DNA of 64,000 bases from Apiospora phragmitis (Eukaryota > Ascomycota > Sordariomycetes > Amphisphaeriales > Apiosporaceae). The stretch is taken from the NCBI GenBank assembly GCA_038363925.1, contig JAQQWL010000003.1:1240001-1304000 (forward strand), read 5' to 3'. Of the stretch, positions 1 through 11,264 are shown in pieces. Within the stretch, counting starts at the first letter, position 1; every line of letters begins with the position of its first letter. The notes beneath the pieces are model-generated. The model did no database searches, was not told the origin of the DNA, and saw nothing but the letters and a program-made list of their open reading frames with translations. The position numbers and the translations under genes were made by a program.

Positions 1-2768
1 TCAGATCCCGTGAACTACTTGGCCACGCTCAAAGACTTGCGAAAGGCTCTGCCGGATCATGTTTCCATCTCCATCGCCGCTCCCGCCTCCTTCTGGTACC
101 TCCGACCCTTTCCGATTAAAGAAATTTCAGAGGTGGTTGACTACATCGTCTTCATGTCCTACGACTTACACGGTATGTGGTCTCCCATAATCCATCCATC
201 AGAGAATCACACTAACATCCATCACCAGGTCAATGGGACTACGGAAGTACGTGGGCATCTCAGGGCTGTGCGGCCGGCAACTGCCTGCGCAGCCATGTCA
301 ACCAAACAGAGGTTCTTTTGGGACTGTCCATGATCACCAAAGCTGGCGTGTCGCCCACCAAAATTATGGTGGGTGAGTCCAGCTACGGGCGGTCTTTCAA
401 CATGGCCAGCGCCGGCTGCACTGGGCCAACGTGTCTCTACACGGGCAGCAGTAGCCAGTCTGATGCCACGCCCGGTCGCTGTACCAACACCGGTGGCTAT
501 CTGGCTAACGCCGAGATCAACGAGATTCTGGCGGATAAGTCCCGATCTGTGCAGTCCTGGCACGACGACGAGACGGCTTCGGACTACCTGGTTTATGATG
601 GTGGGTGCTCCCCCAGGATGGTGCAATGAATATTATTTGTGTGATTGCTAACAAAAGTTTCCCAGATCTACAATGGGTTGCCTACATGTCAGCAGAAACA
701 AAAGAGGCCCGGCGCGAGAAGTGGAAGAATCTGAACTTCCTCGGAACCATTGATTGGGCCACGGACTTGCAGGAATTCAGCTCGGCAGACAGCCTGGGAC
801 CTTCGGGCAACTACGACCAGGATGTTTGTGTGAACGTCTTTGACGATATGATCTGGGACTGGGTCAACCCGGCTGTCGCCGCCCCGGTGAACTGCACCAA
901 CCTGCTGCAACCATCGCCGCTGCCGTCCGTCGTGACGCTCACGGCGTTTACGACCATCACCTTCGTCTCGGGGGGTCAGATCAGCACGACGGACATCTCG
1001 ACTGTCTTCCCGGTTTCCGAGGTCAACTTCCAGCCCTTTACCGTGGGCGACGCCGACGTGGTCGATGGCTCAGTCCTGGTGTACCACCCCGTGCCGCGAA
1101 TCACGGCAGATCCCATCGCACTGCACGTCCCTCCTGGCTGGACTGTGACTGCTGCTGGAGGAAAGCCCGGCGAAACGCCTCCCTCGGCCACCACCATCGG
1201 TTTGCCGCATGGGCAGCCCAGCGGCGCCGCCAGCAGCACGACCACTACCACCACCTCATCCGACGCAGCAGGGTTTCTCCTCATCCCCTGGCTGCCGACG
1301 GTCAGCTATCCGCTCCCGCCCATGGTCACGCCTAAGATTGTCGCACCCACGAGCCTGCCTCCGGACGACCGGCGTCCCGTTCCTGCCCCTCCGGTACCCA
1401 ACGTGAAGGACTGCACTGGGCCTGGATGCAGTCGCGGAGATGACTGCATGGGCGACGACTGTATCCGGGGTGGTGACTGCATCGGACCGGACTGCACGGC
1501 CGGCGGCCAATGTCGCGGGCCCGCTTGTGTGCGAGGCGGACAGTGCATAGGAGATAAGTGTACCCAGGGCGGAGGCTGCGAGGGCGATGATTGTGTCGAG
1601 GGAGGCGGCTGTTCCGGCCCTTCGTGCACCCAAGGCGGCGGCTGCAAGGGATCTGGCTGCAACAAGGGCGGTAACTGCGTCAAGACGCCACTTCAAGATT
1701 GCGGGTCGGGTGGTTGCACCGGTCCCAACTGCGGCTGTGTCGGCATGTGGTGCGCCAATCGCATCACCATCAGCGTGTTGCCGCCGCCGCCGACGAGTGG
1801 GCCGTCTCCCCCAAGGCCAAGCCGACCTGCTTGACGGGCTGCCCTACGCTCCCCCGAGACAAGCCCTGCAACCTGCAGCAGTGCCCGCCCGGCCGCATGC
1901 CGACGGCGCCCCGGTGCACGACGCAGGTGGCGGCACGGGACTGCACCGAGATGGTGAGCAGCACGGCCGTGCAGACAATACCCACCACAAGTTGGTCCAC
2001 CACGACCCGGACTCGCTGCGGCACCACCATGGGCTGCGACGGTCGGGACCAGACCACGACGACCACCGTGACCACAAGCAACGGGCCGATTCCTACCGTC
2101 GAACTCATAGAATATTTTGATTTCGACGAGGTGGACGATATGTCGCAGTCTGATTATGACGCTATGGTGGCCGAGTACGATGAGTGGGCCAAGATGGTAG
2201 AAGAGGAACCGGAACCAGAGCCGGAACCGGAGCCGGAACCAGAGCCGGAGCCAGAGCCAGAACCCGAGCCAGAGCCTGAAGCGCCGCACGAGCCTGATGC
2301 CGTCTGCCGCATGTGGGATGCGTACGCAGCGTGGCAGTTCCAGATCATCATGGACGGATGGGGAGACGAGAACAAGCTGCACCACGAAGAGAACGGCTGC
2401 GGCGCCATCGCCGTCTGGGAGTGGCACAAGCCCACGGTCGGCCTCCCCTTTGCTAACGTCGTCTTCTCGCTCCCCTTCATCATGAAGTCGGGCTGCGTCG
2501 AGCGCGCCATCGTCTCGGCCGGCGGGCCCAAGATCGAGTGCGAGAAGATGGGCGCCGTCGACGCCCCTTCCCAGCGCCGCCGACGTCACCACGACAAGGC
2601 GGCCGTGTTGGCGCAAATGCGACTCCTTCAGAACCCCGGCCCCTCACCGCCGAGGAGATGGCAAGGATGACGCGGGTGTACGGCCCGGCCCCCAGTGTCG
2701 TTCCGCAGTATGAGACGATGCATTGGAACACGACCGGAGCGGTGAATTCAACATCCGGTGGTACATGA
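1..2768 (+). CDS. GH18 chitinase, killer-toxin-like subgroup (5' end outside window)
   Basis: Hydrolyses chitin; probably secreted or at the cell wall, although the signal peptide lies outside the window. Reading is open from base 1. The strand-6 region VDYIVFMSYDLHG is followed by W-D-Y-G after an intron at 173-228; the DxxDxDxE catalytic motif must lie upstream. A second intron at 601-665 restores YLVYD to LQWVAYMSAETKEARREKW. After the barrel come a Pro/Thr-rich stretch, a Cys-rich repeat block (1408-1745), a Thr-rich linker, a Glu-Pro repeat and a C-terminal domain with SGCVERAIVSAGGPKIEC, the arrangement of chitinases related to the yeast killer toxin alpha subunit. One missing base near 1780-1795 (run of ccg) breaks the frame. 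A second near 2620-2650 would give the better ending at 2768 rather than 2670. Both look like indel errors, though pseudogenisation cannot be excluded. Confidence 0.85.
1408..1745 (+). repeat. Tandem Cys-rich coding repeat in the chitinase
   Basis: About ten units of roughly eleven residues, each built on C-x-G-x-x-C followed by a Gly-rich spacer such as RGGD, QGGG or EGGG. Cysteine pairs are regularly spaced and the acidic or basic residues between them vary. The block sits between the catalytic domain and the C-terminal domain. It probably forms a disulfide-laced stalk or binding module; that role is inferred. Confidence 0.85.
2206..2282 (+). repeat. Glu-Pro dipeptide repeat
   Basis: The coding strand alternates gag/gaa with ccg/cca/ccc/cct, giving an unbroken run of about a dozen Glu-Pro pairs before the C-terminal domain. 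Such a run is expected to be an extended, acidic, rigid linker. Its nucleotide repetition makes it a likely site of length variation. Confidence 0.9.
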
Positions 2769-3354
2769 TTGATTACGTTTAGAATATTTTAATATATTTA
2801 TTTTATTTGATTTAGAAAGGGGTGGTTTAATATTAAGATGGATCGTAACATGGGGTGCGATCTTAACGATTGCTAGCTAAAGTGAAAGTGACATGCAAAT
2901 CCGCCGCATTCTTCTGAGCCAACAGTGCCAACAGTGCCAACATCTCGTAATTCCTAGGACATAAATGTTTTGAACCAGGTCCTTGGAATTACAGCTCGCA
3001 AAGAAAATAGAAGAAAGAAAAAATCCTGAAGGGAACCAATTTGCTGGTGTGCAGCGCATGCGACGGGTGTGACGGTTAGACTGTTATATGCGAGTGCAGG
3101 GAGCGAGCGGTGCTTCCTACTCGTCCGTACTTATTTGGAGGATCCTCCCCGCGAAGAATGTAAATATGGTACTTGGTACAAAGTCCGCACGTCGCCCGCC
3201 CAAAGCCCAAAAGCGGCTGCACCTCCAAAATTGACTTTTTTGCTTATTCCCTTCGTCCCCTTCTCTCAATTTCTCCTTTTCCCTTTTGTCTTGTACAGGG
3301 TATCAATGTGGAAGGAAGCGTAAGTAGGCAGGTAGTTTTCCTCACAAGGCTAGA
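2769..3354. other. Intergenic, AT-rich at its left end
   Basis: No coding region is supported. AT-rich runs follow the chitinase (about 2775-2830). Pyrimidine-rich sequence (3230-3300) precedes the P450 start, as in many fungal promoters. Confidence 0.5.
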
Positions 3355-3657
3355 ATGTCACAAACGTTTCCGGCTCGAGTGGTGGCCACCAGCCTCTTGG
3401 GGGCAGGGATCCTGGTCGCCTTTTTGCTGGTCCGATGGGTGCTGGGCACGGCCCGGCCCAAGGGCTTCCCACCCGGGCCGCCCATCATCCCCGGCCTGGG
3501 CAACTTGCACCAGATGCCCATTCAAAAGCCGTATCTCAAGTTCCACCAGTGGGCGCAGCAGTACGGTGACATTGTCGGTCTCAAGACGGGGACCGGCAAC
3601 CTGGTCCTCCTCAATACCCCGGCCTTGGTGCACGAGCTGTTCGACAAGCGAGGGGCC
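3355..3657 (+). pseudogene. 5' fragment of a microsomal cytochrome P450
   Basis: About 100 codons of a P450 N terminus. There is a hydrophobic anchor (residues 8-30), then the Pro-rich hinge FPPGPPIIPGLGNLHQMP, then KFHQWAQQYGDIVGLKTG and LVLLNTPALVHELFDKRGA. These match the start of fungal class II P450s, usually about 500 residues. The reading meets the end of a hAT element just after DKRGA, where other P450s continue with a Y-S-x-R-P motif. No I-helix, ExxR or haem-binding region follows on the far side; that flank belongs to a different gene. The fragment cannot give a working enzyme. Confidence 0.85.
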
Positions 3658-6600
3658 CAAGGCTGTCAATGTACCAACCACACCAACCGACTGGCGTCGG
3701 TTGATTGGTTAGTCATGACTGGCCGGTTGGTTGATGTTTTCGGTTGTTTGGGAGCCTGTGATTTGGTTGGTTGATGGTTGGTTAACTGGTTGATTGGTAT
3801 TTATTATTTGGTGATGATTTTTTGGTGTTGACTTACTTATTCTGCCTCTTGACTCTGTTGCAACCATGTGTCGGGAATATACTACCCCGTCATCCATCTT
3901 ATCTACTGCTTCTGCTGCAACTGACAGAAATATCGGATCGATCTCACGAACAATACCGGCTCTATACCAAGATCGGAGCGTCAACGAGATCTCAACGATC
4001 GTAATGTCAAGAGAGCAGCGGGCTGTAGTCAACAAGCGACCAGCTGTAGAGAATAACCTCTCGCATTCAGCTGACATAGCCTGTATAGTAAGAAAATCCA
4101 ATGCCATGAGAGAAAGCCGAGGGTATTTCGAACGTTGCTGATGCCAGTATTCTATCGGATCTGACACATTCGAATCGGAAGGCTCGATCGGTTCACCACA
4201 CCATCGTGTATATTCATCGTGAGGCGCCTCGTCATCGTCGGTCGGCTCGCGGTCGTTTATTGCTGGGGATGATTGGCGTTGCTTATCGAGGTAAGCTCGA
4301 AAGCTGTTGGTAATTTGTGCGCGTCGTTCGTTCGGAGCTGGCTGTGGCGTAGGATTTATCACATTTAAGCCCTTATATTGGTTAGTCCATACATCTCGCA
4401 CAATCTTCCTCGCATCACGAATCCATTGCCGACTCCCACGCCACATTCTTTCGATCGATGCCCATCGTTGGGCTGGATGAAAAATATGAGCGACGTAATA
4501 TATAGGCGTGTCAGCCAGATCTTGGTAATACGCGTTGAACTTTGCCCACGCAGCATTGATGCCGACCTGGTATTCGACTGGATCGGGGTAATTGATAGCA
4601 TCGGCATTAAAAGACTCCAATTTCGACAGGATAAATTCGAATCCATTAAGGTAATCGCAGATACTACCATAGGATCCTTCAAAGCCGTGTGATCGTTGCC
4701 GGATCTGACCATCACCTTCAAGTTGAATAAGGCAGTCTTCAAAAACCTTCAAGATCACGGCAATTCTGCTTAGAGCCTGCCAGTCAGCATCGGTCAGCCA
4801 ATGGTTTTCCATCAAAAAAACAGGTCGTTAAGCCGAAGGACTAATGCCAATGCCTCCAGCCAATATATTCTCTCGCTCCCAGGCTTGTTGGTATGTAACG
4901 CGGGTGTGTTCGAGGTAAGGATGCAGTTTGATGGCACGTTTGATTATGTAATAGGTTCCTAACCAACGCGTTTGGTTGTCCTTAACGAGCTGGAGAGGTT
5001 TTCTGCTTCGATCTGCCGGGTCATCAGAATTGGCGTATTCATTCTTTTGACACGCGAGGAACAGCTCGTTAAGCCGGTCGCTCTGATCAACAGCGACGAC
5101 GAGGATCCGAAGCTTGCCGACCGGTCCTTCTTTCCGCCATTGTTCATAATGGCTAGCAGTCATCTCTTGCCCATCTTCTAGGTATGATATCGTCGCTGTC
5201 GTTTGGCAAAGGATTTAATAACGCTTTAGCAGCTAGGTTCAGAATGTGACCGAAGCAGCGACCGCGCCGACGACTTCCATCAAAGCCAAGTTGGTAACCG
5301 ATGTAATCCATCGCGGTCTCCATGTTGCCGGCGTTGTCAAGTGTAAAATACCCGACCTTATTGCGAATACTGTACGCGTCAACGACCTTGATCATAGCCT
5401 TGCCAATATTCTCACCAAAGTGACGACCGGCAACTTCTGGGAGCCCAAGGATGATCTTACGAGGTTTATCAGTCGACGCGTCACGAAAGAAGCACGTAAG
5501 ACCATATACATTCACTCTATTGGTGGCACGCCATCTGTGACAAGGGCAGTAAGGGCTTGGGTCTGATTCAGCTAATAATTGACTATGGCACTTCTAGGAG
5601 CTCTGGTTTCTTTCTCTCTTTTCGAGAGGGTGATTCGTCAGGTTTATATACACCACATCAAGCATCCTTTGTCCCCTAGCCGCCGTATCCCTCCAAGAAT
5701 GTAGTTTATCCGTTGGGCCGATATGCATACCTTAGTTAGCATGCGTGTGACACCATCCATCGAAGGCAAAGTGAACCTGCCCAGGCGCGTCGCGTAACAC
5801 CCGGATGACAGTCTGTTGATGACGTTTGAATTCGGAGATGACGCGTGTTCGCATAGTGTTTCGGCTCATCAGAGCCTGGCGTGCTTCGACTTGAGGGTTC
5901 AGGTATGTACAGATGGCGTGGAATTCTTTGAGCTCTATTTAACTGAAGGGCAGAGAGTTATTGACGATCCATTGGAGCAGTAGCCGTTAGAAGTGTTGTT
6001 TATCGAAGGATCCAGCTAGTTTATGGATCACCGTGTTCTCATGAGGGTTTTGCTGATTAAGTTGTATATAGGCTGCTAGATTTCGATAACGATCGTTGGC
6101 GTTAATGCTATGCTTGATCTCTTCTCTCGACTTTTTCCCATTGGTAGGCGCGGTGATGTAATGCTTTTTGAAAAGATGGCCCATTGTATTCTGCAAGCCT
6201 TGATCGACGACGGCCTTGAGCTGCGGTGTTCGACTGGTGGCACAAATCTTACAGATCCAACATCTTTTATTGCCAGACTAGAAGTCGAACCCGAATTTCC
6301 AGACCCAGGCTTCGCGCGGCCTGATCGTGATCGTCGGGATCCAGCCAGGGTATTTATCGAGGAAGGTTTGCGTCTGCGATTCGGTAGCGGTCGGAGGTTC
6401 AGTTTAATCGGCTTGGTGGTAACGAGGCATGGTGATAACGCTGGTATTGATAGTGACGTTGGTGACGTTGGGTGTAAGCAGTGTGTGAAGGTATGCGTTT
6501 GTAACGAACGTGTTAATATTGAAAAACAGGGATTGTGCAGGGGGCGGCTTTCGGTCCGACTTCCCGGTCAGCATGAAATAACAACACCAAAAATCATCAC

Positions 6601-6794
6601 GATCCATGGCCAAATTCAACAAAAAAAGGCATTACATCAACCCAATACACCCAAACCACCAGGTGGCTCACCAAAGCAATCTCTTGGTTGATTGGTGTGA
6701 TAAACCAAGAGGTTCTTGGTTGGTGGCTCACCAAGGCCGTATGGTTGGTTGGTTGCCAATCATGGTGGTTTTGGTTGGTGCATTGACAGCCTTG
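3658..6794. mobile_element. Degenerate hAT-family DNA transposon
   Basis: The ends are inverted repeats: CAAGGCTGTCAATGTACCAA at 3658 and the same sequence inverted, with one difference, ending at 6794. Subterminal zones (3670-3800 and 6650-6780) are packed with short TTGGTTGG/CCAACCAA copies, a hAT hallmark. The interior encodes a broken hAT transposase on the minus strand. The 8-base flanks (gaggggcc and cgcttctc) do not match, so no target duplication is seen. The left flank is P450 and the right flank a DUF3435 gene, so the element now sits at a junction of unrelated sequences. Length 3137 bases. Confidence 0.85.
3709..6438 (-). pseudogene. hAT transposase remnant
   Basis: From the 5' end on the minus strand: a BED-like zinc finger (CWICKICATSRTPQLKAVVD, later H...H near FKKHY), the segment LLLQWIVNNSLPFS, FAFDGWCHTHAN in the catalytic core, KVGYFTLDNAGNMETAMDYI followed by CFGHILNLAAKALL, and the C-terminal dimerisation motif RLSLMALDFLTIQAMSAECE with RLFSTAGRLLT. 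In-frame stops (for example 6278-6280 and after MPRYHQAD near 6404) and several frame changes, the clearest around 4815-4830 and 5515-5990, split it. It is similar in plan to fungal hAT transposases of the Restless/Tfo1 sort (family knowledge). It is inactive in this copy. Confidence 0.85.
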
Positions 6795-7260
6795 CGCTTC
6801 TCTCTCGAAAGGCCCAACTTATCCACCAGCTCTCCGTCCACATACTAGCCATAAGTTAGTCACAATAACTGCCAGTTAAGCAAGAATATCAGACTCAACT
6901 CACTGGCGCTACCGAAAGCTTGACTTCCTCCGGAATGCTAACTTTGTAATCGCGTTCCCACATATTATAAAATCGTCGCATCTTGTTCCTAGCACTCCAG
7001 GTAATAGCCTTTCCCGTCTTGTCTAGCCTTCCTAGTGTGGTCATTCCGACAACCTCGGCGAAGTGCTTCATCGTTCGCATATTACGAGGATCGGATTCGG
7101 GAAATCGTAGCGTATATCTATTTAGGTCAAAAACCTGTACTTTCCCTGGCAGTCAATAACATACAACTCCCAAAGTTTTATCACTCGTTCGTAAGCTTCT
7201 TTGCTTTTCCGCTGGAGCTTCTTGCGAACAACGTGTTCATCAATAGTAGATCGCTCCTGC
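6795..7260 (-). pseudogene. Fragment of a DUF3435-type (tyrosine-recombinase-like) gene
   Basis: Minus-strand reading gives KEAYERVIKLWELYVID, then (after a one-base shift near 7105) FDLNRYTLRFPESD, MRTMKHFAEVVGMTTLGRLD, ITWSARNKMRRFYNMW and SIPEEVKLSVAP. A clean intron (GTGAGT ... GACTAAC ... TAG, about 6850-6912) joins this to YVDGELVDKLGLSREKRKA, which stops at the hAT end. The order resembles the N-terminal half of fungal DUF3435 proteins, the family that includes Starship captain recombinases. The catalytic region is absent. Family assignment rests on remembered sequence style, so it is moderate. Confidence 0.6.
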
Positions 7261-7450
7261 CACGGCATTTACGGGAAGACGAGGGGAACGAGATGGACTG
7301 CTTTGGGGAAAAGAAATGTTGGATGGTTTGTTGTGACGGCGATAGCCACAGGTATAACATGTTTCTATTCAGTACGCATTTCTATAATTACACATTTTGT
7401 GCTTATGCGATCTAACGTCTTTTACTTTTTGATATCAGCTTCCGAGAGGC

Positions 7451-8293
7451 TTACTGATACTCCTGGAGAATGTCGCTCTCCGTGTTCCGGTGCTTCATGA
7501 AGTGGGCGAAATCCTTGTCTGTATAGTTCGCACGTTAGTTAAATCTGGCTCTTTCTTTCCCCCTTTTCCCCCACATGGGGAGGCCGGTTTCACTTACAGC
7601 TGATCTTTCCCTCGCCGTCCACGTTGTTGACCAACTTGTCCACCTCGACGTCGGTGACCGGCTCCGCCAGGTTGGCCATCAGCTGGCGGAACTGGGCCTG
7701 CGTGATGGAGCCGTTGCCCGAGGGCTCGAACTCCTTCCAGGCCTTGGCGTACTCCTCGGTCTGATCCACGACCGGCGGGGTAGGGTTGGCCGGTCATCAT
7801 GGTGATGAACTCTGGGGTTGTAGTTAGTTTCTCTTGTTTGGATGTGTTCCAGAACAGCAAGGTTCCATACCGTTGAAGTTGATGGTGCCGTCACCGTCCA
7901 GGTCGACCTCCTTGATGATCTGCTGCACCTCCGCCTCGGTGGGCTGTTGCCCGGGGCTTTTAGACATCACCTTGGCGAACTCTTCGACGGTAATGTTTCC
8001 TGTTCATCGTCTTAGTAACAAGCCTGCCAGTGGAACACGTTATTCCCAGGCCTTGTACTTACCACCCTTATCGTCATCCTATTGAGGGGGTTAGAGTCAG
8101 AGCAACGTTGACGTATGGATGATCTCAAACTGGAACTCACGTAAGAATCGAACAGCTCCTTGAAGACCGCGATCTCTTCTTGGGACAGAACTCTAGCCTG
8201 TTGAAAGTCTTGGCGTTAGTTCATTCGGCCTGGTTGATATCTCTCTTGCTTGGTTTGCTGCATGAGGGGTTGTCGTGACGGGGGACCCACCAT
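7451..8293 (-). CDS. Calmodulin-like EF-hand protein
   Basis: Six exons: 8291-8293, 8141-8197, 8063-8078, 7871-7999, 7598-7811 and 7451-7518, all with GT-AG borders. The first exon is only the ATG and the third is 16 bases. The product is about 153 residues with four EF-hand positions. The first ([13 protein letters not shown]) and second ([13 protein letters not shown]) keep Ca ligands. The third ([13 protein letters not shown]) lacks the first Asp and the final Glu. The fourth ([12 protein letters not shown]) is partly conserved. It starts like calmodulin ([13 protein letters not shown]) but is too divergent to be calmodulin itself, so it may be a myosin-light-chain-like regulator. One extra base in ggccgg near 7791-7795 shifts the frame between FITMMT and [12 protein letters not shown]; a consensus error is likely. 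Confidence 0.8.
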
Positions 8294-9231
8294 ATTGACA
8301 AGTCTAGCAGATTAGACGATTAAAGATTTGGTTTTAGGATAGCGGGCGACGGGAAGATAAAAGATCAGACGGTGGAAAAAGTCTCTTCGCTATTTTCGCT
8401 TCTAGAAGGAGAGCAAAACAACAGTGAAAGAACGATGCGCATGAAACTATCTGGTCAAGAACAACAGGAGGCTAGGCGTGGCGTGCGGTGTGCTGCATGA
8501 AATAAATACCCGCCAGAATGCCACCCTCACTCGAAGTGGGGGGACTTGATTGACAGGCTGGCCTGGCTGGCACCAGCGCCAAAAACCACGCTGCTGGGAG
8601 CGGGGACCAAATTAGAAGGGGGGGAGGGAAGGTTCTTGGGTGAAACGAACTCCTGTGTTGCGCATTCTCCTGATCGACGCAAGCTAGCGACACATGGATC
8701 ATTCGACGCCCGGATATCGTCTGCATAGCATGGCCTTCATATTTTGGCGCATGCAGCATGTCTGTCTGCCCTGGCATAAAGACGCTCGCGCCCCGACCTG
8801 CCAGGTCTATGAAAACCGGCTCATCGGCCGGCAGAACTCCTGCAGCAATGGGTCCCTTGGACCCCTATGCGCCCGCAACTGGTGATTGGCGGTTGATCAA
8901 GCAGAACGTCAAACAACACAACTACGCAAGCTGGGGTTTGCGAACACGGTGTTCCTGAGATATCTATATCTACCTCCAAATCTTCAACACCGAATGGTTT
9001 GGGGAAACCCGCACAGGCAGTATGTCGTCATTGACCTCACAGTGGAGCGGGTGCTTTGCGCCCTCGGCTCTACTCTGAATATCGCCTATCTAGCCATATT
9101 ATATGATCCATCACATTATAACCAGTTCCGTCACCAACGCTAGATCTGACAACCTCTGACCTGCCAGCCATATCTTTGGATTGCGTCACGATAAATAATA
9201 ACAGGACAGGAGAGAGTATTAGTCTTGAATT
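8294..9231. other. Intergenic, no supported gene
   Basis: Short open frames on both strands lack family features, codon bias or splice support. The left part is the 5' region of the calmodulin-like gene. Confidence 0.5.
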
Positions 9232-10637
9232 TCAAGAGGCTTTTTGATTCTCAACCAAGGCGTTGGAATCTGCGGCAGGGGCTGCCTTGGGTTCAGAGTC
9301 TTCTGACCCGTACTCGGTCTCCAGCTGTTCCCTCAAGTGAACATCTCTCTCCAAGAAGAAGAGCAAGAAGGCCAATCCACTAAAGGCCACAGAGATCAAC
9401 CAAACCAGTTTCAACGCCTCTCTGTAAACAACACGAATCTCGGCAACAACCGGCTCAGAGAATGCAGCCAATAACTTTGCAGATGCGTGTTGGTAGCCCT
9501 TTCCACCCTCAAGCAATTGGCGAGCCCGGGGGTCCGAAATGGTGTGGGACAGCTCACTGATCTTGTTATTGAATATTGCGGCCGGGACAGACACTCCCCA
9601 GATCCCACCAACACTGCGGATGAAAGCCCAGGTGGCCGTAGCCGCAGCCTGGTCGGACTCTGGAACAGGAGCTTGGAAGGCCGGCAACAGGGTCTCCAGT
9701 ACCACACCACCACCGAGGGCGGCTATGCTCTGATACGTCGCCCATTCGGCCGTGGTGCTGCCTTCCCACTGCAGCGCAAAGAGCCCCATCCCGAGCGTGA
9801 AGACGCCCTCGCCCACCAAGTGCAATATCTTGAACTTCCCCGTGCGCGAAATCAAAATGGCCGCAATGGCACAGCCCGGAATGGAGATGATCGTCATGGG
9901 CAGGAGCGCCACCCCGTCTGCCGGCCCGAGTAGAGTTTGACGATCTGGAAGTAGATGGGGAGGAAGTACATGGAGGACGAAGTACAACAATGCAAGCGCG
10001 ACGCCGCCGATGGGGAGGTTCAGCCAGAAGACCTAGCAGCATTCAACAATCAGCTCATTCGGTTTCAGCTTAGGGTAGGGGCCTCACTTACCCATCTCCA
10101 AGAAATGGTATCAACAATGACTCCTCCGACGATGGGGCCGGACGTCGCACCCACTGTGTATAGAATCCTAATCAGAGCCAAGAAGTGCCCGCGCTCCCTC
10201 AGTGGCACCAAGTCGGCTATGATGATGCTGACATTCATGCCAATGCCCCCGGACCCGGCACCTTGCACACCGCGTCCCGCGATCAACATGGCGCCGCTCG
10301 TCGCCCCGCCGCAGATGCCGCTGCCGAGGGTGAAGAGGCAGATCGTGAAGAGCATGAGCCATCGCCGTCCGAAGATATTGCAGAGCTGGCCAAACAGCGG
10401 CTGGACGGTGGCACTACACAGGCATGATGCATCAATTATCAGGAGAGACTCATCAGGTTGAGAGAGGGACAGAAAACCGCCAACAGCATTGCGTACCAGC
10501 ATAGGAAGAAGGAGTTGGTGATCCAGATGAACTCCTCGCCCATCTCCAGGTCCCCGACAATGGCCGGCCCCGAGGTCACGACACTGTGGATCCGCAGCCT
10601 CTGCTGGGTTCATGACAGCATGATGGTCGTTATCCAT
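9232..10637 (-). pseudogene. MFS (14-helix DHA2-type) transporter with internal deletion
   Basis: Drug/toxin:proton antiporter family. Readable parts are GDLEMGEEFIWITNSFFL, then (intron 10414-10496) ATVQPLFGQLCNIFGRRW, GAGSGGIGMNVSIIIADLVP and SWRW, then (intron 10033-10091) VFWLNLPIGGVALALLYF. The sequence then jumps directly to a segment that reads MYFLPIYFQIVKLYSG in another frame and on to GVALLPMTIISIPGCAI and the last helices. In this family about 150-180 residues (helices 7-10) lie between those parts, so about 0.5 kb is missing. The N-terminal helix before VVTSGPAIVGDL is also not found. A further one-base loss happens to restore the frame. A working transporter is unlikely. Confidence 0.75.
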
Positions 10638-11264
10638 GATAACGCTTGAACGTGAGCTAATATGAACTGAGAAAGCTCGTTTTTTGGTGTCAATGTTAAG
10701 TCGTACTGCCCGGTAGGAATTGTTTTATGCAAGAAACTGTTGAACCTCTTTGTGGGTGTTTGCCGGACTCGTCCCGAAAGGTGCCAAGAGCGTACCTTTT
10801 GATTTTGGTCCCAAACTGGTAATGTCGGGTCGATCGAATTTCCGACTGATTGGAATGGCATGATGTGTCCCATCTTGGCAACTTTTGTTGTTTTGGGGAT
10901 TTGGTTCTTCGAGCTAGGATCCCTTGATCTCTGTAAGGCATTTAGTTCAAGAACTCACTATCTTCTACGTTATTGGGCTCTGGATATACGGAGTACACTA
11001 TAGACTTCTCTAACCCCCCGTCGAAGTTAGTAACAGTGTCTCATGTTACTGGAAACTTCGGTAATTTATACCAGCTAGCCTCAATGAATGTGTTCTGATC
11101 GTTACGAAAAGCGCGGCTTTCTAAGCCGAATTAAATGTAACGATAGGAGAAACAGAAATTTACAGTCTTGTGTCTGTTCCCACCGACCATTGCCTTGTTA
11201 GTCAATTTCAAGTCGCCTTCGCCTTGTATCATCGTCATTCCAACGCTGAACATGTACGGTCGTT
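10638..11264. other. Intergenic, no supported gene
   Basis: Nothing beyond short unsupported frames. It separates the 5' end of the MFS remnant from the 3' end of the P450; both genes read leftward. Confidence 0.5.

Noticed and set aside
3650..6802. Eight-base target-site duplication for the hAT element
   Set aside because: Flanks gaggggcc and cgcttctc do not match in any nearby register.
6795..7260. An intact Starship element
   Set aside because: Only a truncated N-terminal part of the DUF3435 gene is present; no element edges or cargo organisation can be seen.
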